A stretch of DNA of 6,953 nucleotides, taken from positions 1 through 6,953 of the forward strand of contig DYNO01000169.1 of NCBI GenBank assembly GCA_020721025.1, in the 5' to 3' direction. The stretch comes from Thiomargarita sp. GTDB taxonomy: Bacteria > Pseudomonadota > Gammaproteobacteria > Beggiatoales > Beggiatoaceae. A model generated the notes under the pieces. That model had not been told where the DNA came from, did not search any database, and worked only from the letters and a program-made list of their open reading frames with translations. The position numbers and the translations under genes are program-made. Of this stretch, positions 1 through 5,522 are shown piece after piece (the stretch's first letter is position 1; the number at the start of each line of letters is the position of its first letter).

Positions 1-4
1 CCTT

Positions 5-24
5 AAAGCTGAAGCGCGGCTTTT
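5..24 (+). terminator. Possible intrinsic terminator of an upstream gene
   Basis: A 7-bp stem (AAAGCTG at 5-11 pairing with CGGCTTT at 17-23, with one G-U pair) closes a 5-base loop, AAGCG. The 3' arm runs into a short T tract (21-24). A second, shorter hairpin (CCCA 26-29 with TGGG 33-36) follows, before T-rich DNA. It would end transcription from whatever lies left of the window. The T tract is short and largely inside the stem, and the upstream gene is not visible, so the call is tentative. Confidence 0.3.
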
Positions 25-41
25 GCCCAGTTTGGGATAAT

Positions 42-70
42 TTGACTTTATTTTTTTAGCGACAACTAAT
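42..70 (+). promoter_or_regulatory. Candidate sigma70 promoter for rsmJ
   Basis: TTGACT at 42-47 (5 of 6 to the -35 consensus) is followed after 17 bases by ACTAAT at 65-70 (4 of 6 to TATAAT). Transcription would begin around 76-79, at or just before the rsmJ ATG at 79. No Shine-Dalgarno sequence lies in front of that ATG, so the message may be leaderless or nearly so. This rests on consensus matching only, in T-rich DNA where chance matches are common. Confidence 0.4.
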
Positions 71-78
71 TTATTTTC

Positions 79-831
79 ATGGCATTTCCGTTAATTTGCG
101 ACATGGCTGAACTCACGCCGGCGGCTGAAATTTTAGCGGCACGTTTTCAATTTGATTTCGGCACCTCTCCCCCGCCCGACTCAATTTACTTATTTTTGTC
201 GTCACAAGGTTTAGAATTACGTCAATCAGATCAAACAACTCCATTGATTTACATTGATTTTGTCAACGGACAAGCCCGACATCGACGTTTATACGGGGGA
301 GGACGCAAACAGCCCTTAGGACGCGCCATTGGCTTAAAATCTGGGACATTTCCATGGGTATGTGATGCAACGGCGGGATTGGGACGAGATGCGTTTGTAT
401 TCGCATGTTTAGGCTGCACGGTGATGATGGTGGAACGTTCCCCGGTCTTAGCGGCATTACTCTCGGACGGTTTACAACGTCTAGCGCAACAACCTGAATT
501 AACAGAAATTTCTCAACGCTTGCAACTGATTCATCACGACGCAGCCAGATGGCTTACCACAACAACTGATTTTCCCGAAGTGATTTATTTAGACCCGATG
601 TATCCGAAACGTCAAAAAACGGCATTGGTTAAAAAAGAAATGCGGACTTTGCAAACATTGGTCGGTCAAGATGCTGATGCCTCAAATTTACTACAGATTG
701 CACTACAAAAAGCCCGCAACCGCGTCGTTGTCAAACGTCCTAAAAATGCGTTACCCCTGTTAGAATCCCCCGCACCACATTTCAGTATTGCCAGTGAAAA
801 TACGCGTTTTGATGTGTATTTGACGGTCTGA
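79..831 (+). CDS. rsmJ: 16S rRNA (guanine-1516-N2)-methyltransferase RsmJ
   Basis: RsmJ uses S-adenosylmethionine to methylate N2 of G1516 in 16S rRNA of the small ribosomal subunit, in the cytoplasm. The 250-residue protein has the family's usual length. It carries its landmarks in order: RHRR and GGGR at about 67-76; the SAM-binding segment CDATAGLGRDAF at 96-107; VERSPVLAALL at 118-128 (end of the second strand, ribose contact); the catalytic-type LDPMYP at 171-176, followed by KTALVKKEMR; and RVVVKRP at 215-221. These match the E. coli protein as I remember it. The ATG at 79 is preferred because the N-terminal alignment (PLICDM... to LAARF) extends back to it; an internal ATG at 103 would lose the first strand. 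No Shine-Dalgarno precedes it. The gene seems to stand alone, with about 290 bases to the next likely start. Confidence 0.93.
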   Translation: MAFPLICDMAELTPAAEILAARFQFDFGTSPPPDSIYLFLSSQGLELRQSDQTTPLIYIDFVNGQARHRRLYGGGRKQPLGRAIGLKSGTFPWVCDATAGLGRDAFVFACLGCTVMMVERSPVLAALLSDGLQRLAQQPELTEISQRLQLIHHDAARWLTTTTDFPEVIYLDPMYPKRQKTALVKKEMRTLQTLVGQDADASNLLQIALQKARNRVVVKRPKNALPLLESPAPHFSIASENTRFDVYLTV

Positions 832-1125
832 TAAAAAATGGGGGGTAGGAAAATTGATCATTTTAAACCCAGTTTCTGAAACTTGACAGCTTGAGATGGG
901 CTTTTCACAGTGCCGCGGCGATACCAAAAACTTTTTGTTTTATTTGAAGAAATTTTGTGAATAAGCGATTTTCATGGAATTTGAATTGCATCACTCTGCA
1001 ACGCGAAAGGATTCTCATTCACAAAAAAGATTGGCACTGATCCCATATTTATGTTGAAATATGCTAAGTTCATCATTGAATATCATCGTCAAAACTCTTT
1101 AAAAACACTCAAGGTTTTCATTCTT
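832..1125. other. Intergenic region between rsmJ and the chemoreceptor gene
   Basis: No convincing gene lies here. The stretch holds an AT-rich imperfect palindrome around TGATCA (about 850-865), the perfect 8-base palindrome GCCGCGGC (912-919), and a weak 5-bp hairpin TTGCA/TGCAA (986-1001). None has a following T tract, so no clear terminator for rsmJ is seen. The best promoter candidate for the receptor lies at 1031-1060. Positions 1051-1125 are an open in-frame extension of the receptor reading frame, treated here as probable leader rather than coding. Confidence 0.5.
1031..1060 (+). promoter_or_regulatory. Candidate sigma70 promoter for the chemoreceptor-bioD pair
   Basis: TTGGCA at 1031-1036 (5 of 6 to the -35 consensus) is followed after 18 bases by TGAAAT at 1055-1060 (4 of 6 to the -10). 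Transcription would start near 1067, downstream of the ATG at 1051 and upstream of the ATG at 1126. If real, it forces use of the 1126 start and drives both the receptor and bioD. The match is modest. No sigma28-type flagellar promoter, which many chemoreceptor genes use, was found. Confidence 0.3.
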
Positions 1126-3081
1126 ATGCTCAATCATTTCAAAGTGGGTCAACGCTTGCTGATCGGATTCGGGAGTATCATGTTATTCCTTGTTTCCATT
1201 AGTATTTTATCTATTTATCAATCCTATACTCTTTCGGCAATCACCGAGAGTTTGTACCGGCATCCCTACACTGTGGGACACGCGATACAAGAAACGCATA
1301 CAGTCATTGTTAAAATGCGTAGCACACTCAAAGATATTATCGCAGTGCGCACGCTTGATGAAATGGTACAGCGGGCGAAACAAGTGGATGAGTATGAGAT
1401 ACAAGTCTATGAATTGTTAAAAATTGCGAAGGAACGCTATTTGGGTGATCCCCAAGATGTACAAACCGTTATCGAATTATTTGCACAATGGAAACCCGTG
1501 CGCGATACGATTTTTAGTCGTTTTGATCTTGATGATCGAAGTGCTGTGACTCAAATGATCATCTATGGTGTGGGGATTGAACATTTTAATAAACTCGAAG
1601 ATGCGCTATACAAGGTGCTCGTTTTTGGTGAAAATAAAGCGCAAACTTTTTACGACCATGCCCAGCATCAAGCAGATGTCATGCGTTATTGGCTGATTGT
1701 GTTATCTATTACATTGACAATTTTAGGTATCAGTCTCACCTTGTATATTTCACATACGATAACCAAACCTCTGTCGATTGCGGTCAAGGCGGCAGAACAG
1801 TTGGCAACGGGCAATTTACTCGTGACGATTCAGACCACCGGCAAAGATGAAACCGCTCAGTTGCTCGACGCAATGCAAAAGATGGCGAATAATTTACGAA
1901 TGACGATTGCCCAACTGATTCAATCTTCTCAACATATTAACAATATCGTGCATCAATTGAGTAACAATGGACAAGAATTACTGACGGGAGCCGAACAACA
2001 AAACATCGCAGTCACCACCACCTATGATTCTGTCTCATCTTTGTCGAAAGCAACCAATCAAGTCGCTGAAAGTACAGAAACTTTAACCAACAATGTGGCA
2101 GAAACTTCCGCCTCAATTGAAGAAATGGCAGCCTCCATCGAATCCGTCGCCAACAGTACCGCTGAACTCAATGATACCGTTGACATGACTTCGCAATTGA
2201 TTGCACAGATGGTCAACACAATTGAACAAATTGCCAACAATAGCCGCAATGTCAGCGAATTTTCGCAAACAATGGTACAAAAAGCCCAACAAGGCGGTAG
2301 CGCAATGCACGATACGATGCTGAGTATGGGAGATATTTCTGATACGATGCAAGGAATTGTGCAAGTGATTGAAAAACTGAATGGCAGTCATCAACAGATC
2401 AATGACATTATCAACACGATCAGCGAAATTGCTCGCCAAACCAACCTACTTGCCCTCAACGCCGCGATTGAAGCTGCTCGAGCGGGAGAACATGGACGCG
2501 GTTTTACGGTTGTCGCCGATGAAGTGCGTAAATTAGCCACTCGCTCTGCCACGGCAACACAGGAAATTATCAATTTAATCAGTGCAATCCGTAAAGACAG
2601 TCAAGAGGCTATTGTCGCAACCACTGCGGGGGCGGAAAAAGTGCTGAACGGCGTTGACTTGACTAAACAAGCTGGGGGGATTTTGGACAGTATTGTGCAC
2701 TCCATTCATTCCAGCAATAAAATGATGGTGGAAATCAGTGCAGCAACCGCGCGCCAAGCCCATGCTTCTGAAGAAGTTATGAAAAATGTTGATGCGATTC
2801 GCTTGATGACGAAGGAAGTTGATGTCGCTGCGAAAGAACAAGCCGTTGGTACGCAACAAATTATGACAGCAATCGGTGTGATGAATACCATGACAGAAGA
2901 AGTCGCGAATTCCGCCGCCCAGCAAACGATAAGCAGTGAAAGTATCATCGCGGTTACGGAAAATGTGGCAACAATTTCATCACAAAATCGGAAACTATCA
3001 AGCCAACTGGTGAATATTACGACTGAATTAAAGCGACAATCGGATAGTTTATACGGATTAGCGCAACAATTTAAGGTTTAG
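1126..3081 (+). CDS. Methyl-accepting chemotaxis protein (4HB-HAMP-MCP signal)
   Basis: This is a transmembrane chemoreceptor of the inner membrane that should pass periplasmic signals to a CheA-CheW array. Numbered from the ATG at 1126 (651 residues), it has TM1 at about 11-31; a periplasmic four-helix-bundle sensor at about 32-187, with the typical YRHPYTV...VKMRSTLKD stretch; TM2 at about 188-209; and a HAMP domain at about 210-263 starting TKPL. A long Gln/Ala/Ser/Thr-rich coiled coil follows, whose hairpin tip at 434-471 (EIARQTNLLALNAAIEAARA and on to DEVRKLA) binds CheA/CheW. The C-terminus (LAQQFKV) lacks a CheR-docking NWETF-like pentapeptide. The frame is also open from an ATG at 1051 (676 residues), but that start has no ribosome site and adds 25 residues foreign to the family. 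The 1126 start has AAGG at 1111-1114 and a normal receptor N-terminus. The ligand cannot be told. Confidence 0.93.
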   Translation: MLNHFKVGQRLLIGFGSIMLFLVSISILSIYQSYTLSAITESLYRHPYTVGHAIQETHTVIVKMRSTLKDIIAVRTLDEMVQRAKQVDEYEIQVYELLKIAKERYLGDPQDVQTVIELFAQWKPVRDTIFSRFDLDDRSAVTQMIIYGVGIEHFNKLEDALYKVLVFGENKAQTFYDHAQHQADVMRYWLIVLSITLTILGISLTLYISHTITKPLSIAVKAAEQLATGNLLVTIQTTGKDETAQLLDAMQKMANNLRMTIAQLIQSSQHINNIVHQLSNNGQELLTGAEQQNIAVTTTYDSVSSLSKATNQVAESTETLTNNVAETSASIEEMAASIESVANSTAELNDTVDMTSQLIAQMVNTIEQIANNSRNVSEFSQTMVQKAQQGGSAMHDTMLSMGDISDTMQGIVQVIEKLNGSHQQINDIINTISEIARQTNLLALNAAIEAARAGEHGRGFTVVADEVRKLATRSATATQEIINLISAIRKDSQEAIVATTAGAEKVLNGVDLTKQAGGILDSIVHSIHSSNKMMVEISAATARQAHASEEVMKNVDAIRLMTKEVDVAAKEQAVGTQQIMTAIGVMNTMTEEVANSAAQQTISSESIIAVTENVATISSQNRKLSSQLVNITTELKRQSDSLYGLAQQFKV

Positions 3082-3082
3082 T

Positions 3083-3751
3083 ATGCTGAAAGAATGGTTT
3101 ATCACCGGTACGGATACCGGCGTGGGTAAAACACGGGTTACTTTAGCGTTAATGCAATATTATCAACAGCAAGGTTGGCGAGTTGTGGGAATGAAACCGA
3201 TTGCGACCGGGTGCGAATCAACGCCAGCGGGTTTGCGCAATGCGGACGCACAACAAATCTTACAACTCAGCAGCTTACCGATTCAATATGCTCAAGTCAA
3301 TCCGTATTCCTTTCTCCCGCCTATCGCCCCCCATTTAGCAGCCGCCCAAGCGCACCGAGTGATTGAAATAGAAAAAATCGTAAGGGCTTATTATCAACTG
3401 TCGCGATTGGCGGATATTGTCTTGGTGGAAGGGATCGGCGGGTGGCGAGTTCCATTAAATGCCCAACATACACTCAAAGATATGGTGTTATCGCTCAATT
3501 TACCTGTGATTTTAGTCGTAGGCTTGCGTCTCGGATGTATTAATCACGCATTGCTTACCGCTGAGACGATAGTGAATGATGGTTGTCAATTACACGGTTG
3601 GATTGCTAACCATTTGACTGCTGAAGGAAATTGGCAAGAAGTGATTAACAGTTTAGAACAACGTTTATCTGCACCTTTATTAAGTGTGCTGCCATTCTCG
3701 GCAACCGATGATGGCATTCCCCAAATACAAATGCCTCCCTTCTTGTTTTAA
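3083..3751 (+). CDS. bioD: ATP-dependent dethiobiotin synthetase BioD
   Basis: BioD closes the ureido ring of 7,8-diaminononanoate with CO2 and ATP to give dethiobiotin, the penultimate step of biotin synthesis, as a cytoplasmic homodimer. The 222-residue protein has the family length and its motifs: P-loop GTDTGVGKT at 9-17, KPIATG at 38-43 (substrate lysine), NPYSF...PPIAPHLAA at 73-87, VEGIGGWRVPL at 115-125 (the usual EGAGG with Ala replaced by Ile), and GLRLGCINHALLT at 147-159. AAGG at 3073-3076, inside the end of the receptor gene, is a well-spaced ribosome site. The ATG lies one base after the receptor stop, so co-transcription and translational coupling are likely. In most gammaproteobacteria bioD sits beside bioC or other bio genes; none is visible here, so its neighbour gives no clue to biotin regulation. 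No BirA operator was recognised. Confidence 0.95.
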   Translation: MLKEWFITGTDTGVGKTRVTLALMQYYQQQGWRVVGMKPIATGCESTPAGLRNADAQQILQLSSLPIQYAQVNPYSFLPPIAPHLAAAQAHRVIEIEKIVRAYYQLSRLADIVLVEGIGGWRVPLNAQHTLKDMVLSLNLPVILVVGLRLGCINHALLTAETIVNDGCQLHGWIANHLTAEGNWQEVINSLEQRLSAPLLSVLPFSATDDGIPQIQMPPFLF

Positions 3752-3806
3752 TAGTTTCATCTTATCCTGATTTGTGTGGCACTACCCAAATTTAGATTTA
3801 TACTCC

Positions 3807-3812
3807 AAAGGA
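3807..3812 (+). promoter_or_regulatory. Ribosome binding site fixing the start at 3822
   Basis: AAAGGA lies 9 bases before the ATG at 3822. The frame is also open from a GTG at 3774, but that codon has no such site and would add 16 residues (MWHYPNLDLY...) unlike a normal N-terminus. A similar AAAGGAT site precedes the next ATPase gene at 5523. Confidence 0.65.
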
Positions 3813-3821
3813 TACTCACTG

Positions 3822-5306
3822 ATGGCTCTTTCTGACTTGGAATCTCAAGATGGTTTTCTCTGCTTAAAACAGCAATATGATCAAGTATTTGTTCCCACTA
3901 CCGAGCCTAAACATCAGGCAAGCGAGGCGCGTAAATTCGCAGAAGCCTTGTGTCATCAGATTTTTGAGCGGGAAATTGGCAAAAAACCTGATAAGTTCCT
4001 AGAGTTAAACGAATATTTTGAGATATTCAAAAAACACAAGTTGGATTTACGTTACGCCACTCCGCATTTTGCGACGATCCAAATGATTGGCAATTATAAC
4101 TCTCATTATCAAGGAAGTTCACAACCGAATGTGACAACGGAATATGTCCAACCCGCTTTGAATGCAGTCGATTTTTTGATGAATTGGTATGTGCACACGC
4201 AACTGCAACGTCCTAACTTCAAGTTTGTTCAAGGAAAAATGACTGAAACCCCGCCTGATCTTGGGATTGTCACCGAATCGAATAACTATGAATTAGAAAT
4301 GATTGGCGGCGCGATTCCGTTGAATTCAAACTTTTATGTGATTCGTGATGTCGATCAAGAATTTACCGATGCACTACAACGTCGTGACAGCATTGTGTTG
4401 TTGAAAGGGTCGCGACAGGTGGGGAAAACTTCGTTATTGGCGCGGGGCATTCAACGGGCGCGGGAGGCGGGAATTCAAGTCATTTTGACCGATTGCCAAA
4501 AATTGCCCTTGACGCAGTTAGAAACGTTGGATAAATTTCTGTTGACTGTCAGTAGCTTATTGGCGAAGCAGTTGAAATTGTCAGTTACTCCAAAATCCGT
4601 GTGGGACTTTGATTGTGTACCGACTTTAAATTTTGAAGGCTATTTTATAGATCACATCCTCACTGCCACCACGCAACCGATTTTATGGGCAATTGATGAG
4701 GCGGATAACTTGTTTAATCATAAGTTTAGCAGCGAGTTATTTGCGTTATTACGCAGTTGGCATAATGAACGGGCATTGAATCCCAAAAATCCATGTCATC
4801 GTTTAACCATTGCTATCGCTTATGCGACTGAAAGTTACTTATTTATCAAGGATCAAAGTCAATCCCCGTTCAATGTGGGCACCAAGTTGATGCTCAACGA
4901 TTTTACTTTGGAACAGATCGGTGATTTAAATCGGCGTTATGGCAACCCATTGAAAAGCGAAGCAGAATTACAAGAGTTTTATCAGTGGGTCAGTGGTCAT
5001 CCGTACTTAGTGCGCGCTGGATTGAATGAAATTGTGAAACGTTCGCAGAGTTTGACCGAATTTCAACAACAAGCAGTGCGTGATGAAGGTGTATTTGGGG
5101 ATCATCTGCGACGAATTGTGATGTTGTTACAGCGAGATACTACCGGATTGGCAACGGTGACTCGGAATTTATTTCGACACAAGTGTCCGGATGAGGATTC
5201 TTTTTATCGGTTGCGAAGTGCGGGAGTGTTGCGTGGCGAGTCGCGCAATTGTTTTGAGTTTCGCTGTAAAGTGTATGAAAAGTATTTACACCAACATTTG
5301 ATGTAG
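3822..5306 (+). CDS. DUF4145/HEPN-like domain fused to AAA-like (AAA_35, STAND-type) ATPase
   Basis: The predicted protein is a 494-residue soluble NTPase of unknown role. Residues about 34-125 read like a DUF4145/HEPN-type helical domain: EARKFAEALCHQIFE at 35-49, then IGNYNSH at 89-95 and a closing helix to about 127. The usual arginine ahead of the GN..H motif appears to be Gln87, so RNase activity is doubtful. The AAA-like domain follows: FYVIRDVDQEF at 171-181, Walker A GSRQVGKTS at 196-204, Walker B ILWAIDEAD at 287-295, the family motifs SPFNVG at 348-353 and SGHPYLVRAG at 391-400, and a winged-helix-like end (YRLRSAGVLRG, 462-472). No signal peptide or membrane segment is seen. The gene starts 70 bases after bioD with its own ribosome site, and a second AAA-like gene follows. 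STAND-type NTPases commonly act as switches in signalling or conflict systems; a defence role is inference only. The ATPase call is firm; the N-terminal call is moderate. Confidence 0.82.
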   Translation: MALSDLESQDGFLCLKQQYDQVFVPTTEPKHQASEARKFAEALCHQIFEREIGKKPDKFLELNEYFEIFKKHKLDLRYATPHFATIQMIGNYNSHYQGSSQPNVTTEYVQPALNAVDFLMNWYVHTQLQRPNFKFVQGKMTETPPDLGIVTESNNYELEMIGGAIPLNSNFYVIRDVDQEFTDALQRRDSIVLLKGSRQVGKTSLLARGIQRAREAGIQVILTDCQKLPLTQLETLDKFLLTVSSLLAKQLKLSVTPKSVWDFDCVPTLNFEGYFIDHILTATTQPILWAIDEADNLFNHKFSSELFALLRSWHNERALNPKNPCHRLTIAIAYATESYLFIKDQSQSPFNVGTKLMLNDFTLEQIGDLNRRYGNPLKSEAELQEFYQWVSGHPYLVRAGLNEIVKRSQSLTEFQQQAVRDEGVFGDHLRRIVMLLQRDTTGLATVTRNLFRHKCPDEDSFYRLRSAGVLRGESRNCFEFRCKVYEKYLHQHLM

Positions 5307-5332
5307 TCCATAGTCTAAAATTGTAGAATCTA

Positions 5333-5361
5333 AACCTGTTTCGCTGAAAACTGGGCAGGTT
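5333..5361. repeat. Stem-loop (REP-like palindrome) after the first ATPase gene
   Basis: AACCTG at 5333-5338 pairs with CAGGTT at 5356-5361. Inside, TTTC (5339-5342) can pair with GAAA (5346-5349) across the loop GCT, leaving ACTGGG as a one-sided bulge. It lies 26 bases after the stop of the first ATPase gene. There is no T tract after it, so it does not look like a classic intrinsic terminator; it could protect the mRNA 3' end or be a REP-type repeat. CCCAGTTT in its minus strand also occurs at 27-33 (partly) and near 868-876, which may hint at a dispersed family or may be chance. Confidence 0.4.
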
Positions 5362-5371
5362 ACGTGGTGTG

Positions 5372-5488
5372 GAAATCCCCCTAGCCCCCTTTGCAAAGGT
5401 GGAATTACGGCAAGCAGTAAAAATATTTTGAACGGTATCTTGTAGTTCAGATGTTCACCCCCTTACCAAAGGGGGCAGGGGGGATTTC
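5372..5488. repeat. 117-bp palindromic element with terminal inverted repeats (MITE-like)
   Basis: The left end GAAATCCCCCTAGCCCCC and the reverse complement of the right end GAAATCCCCCCTGCCCCC agree at 20 of the first 22 positions, both continuing TTTG. Each arm also carries its own hairpin: the perfect 12-base palindrome CCTTTGCAAAGG at 5388-5399, and CCCCCTT (5458-5464) with AAGGGGG (5469-5475) around the loop ACCA. The middle is AT-rich and non-coding, with AAAATATTTT at 5420-5429. Repeats of this AAATCCCCC-type sequence are, from memory, abundant between genes of filamentous cyanobacteria and some large sulfur bacteria. No clear target-site duplication is visible, and there is no transposase. 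Confidence 0.75.
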
Positions 5489-5522
5489 ATTTCCTTCACC
5501 AATTCCACCCAAAGGATAATTT

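Larger units (their letters stand above)
5307..5522. other. Non-coding gap between the two ATPase genes
   Basis: This gap holds a stem-loop (5333-5361), a 117-bp inverted-repeat element (5372-5488), and the ribosome site AAAGGA at 5511-5516, six bases before the ATG at 5523. I found no convincing promoter and no T-tract terminator, so whether the two ATPase genes share a transcript is open. Confidence 0.6.

Noticed and set aside
912..924. GGCGATAC as a sigma28 -10 element for the receptor
   Set aside because: No TAAA-type -35 lies at the required distance upstream, and the match to GCCGATAA is partial.
974..1057. 27-codon open frame (MEFELHHSATRK...) before the receptor
   Set aside because: It has no ribosome site, no recognisable family, and sits in leader DNA; this length is expected by chance.
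2113..2439. A 108-residue minus-strand open frame, with others at 2058-2249, 2391-2573, 2575-2925 and 2706-2948
   Set aside because: All are opposite the conserved signalling domain of the chemoreceptor. Its repetitive coiled-coil codon pattern leaves antisense frames open; none has family features.
3776..3804. Promoter-like GTGGCA, 17 bases, TATACT before the first ATPase
   Set aside because: Transcription would start near 3811, inside the AAAGGA ribosome site that the gene appears to use, so it is unlikely to serve this gene as drawn.
3774..3821. GTG start extending the first ATPase by 16 residues
   Set aside because: There is no ribosome site before it, whereas AAAGGA precedes the ATG at 3822 at good spacing. 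The extra residues do not resemble a domain or signal peptide.
5458..5475. The CCCCCTT/AAGGGGG hairpin as an intrinsic terminator
   Set aside because: It is not followed by a T tract and is better explained as part of the right arm of the 117-bp inverted-repeat element.
5372..5488. CRISPR array
   Set aside because: There are only two inverted arms, not direct repeats with regular spacers, and no cas genes nearby.
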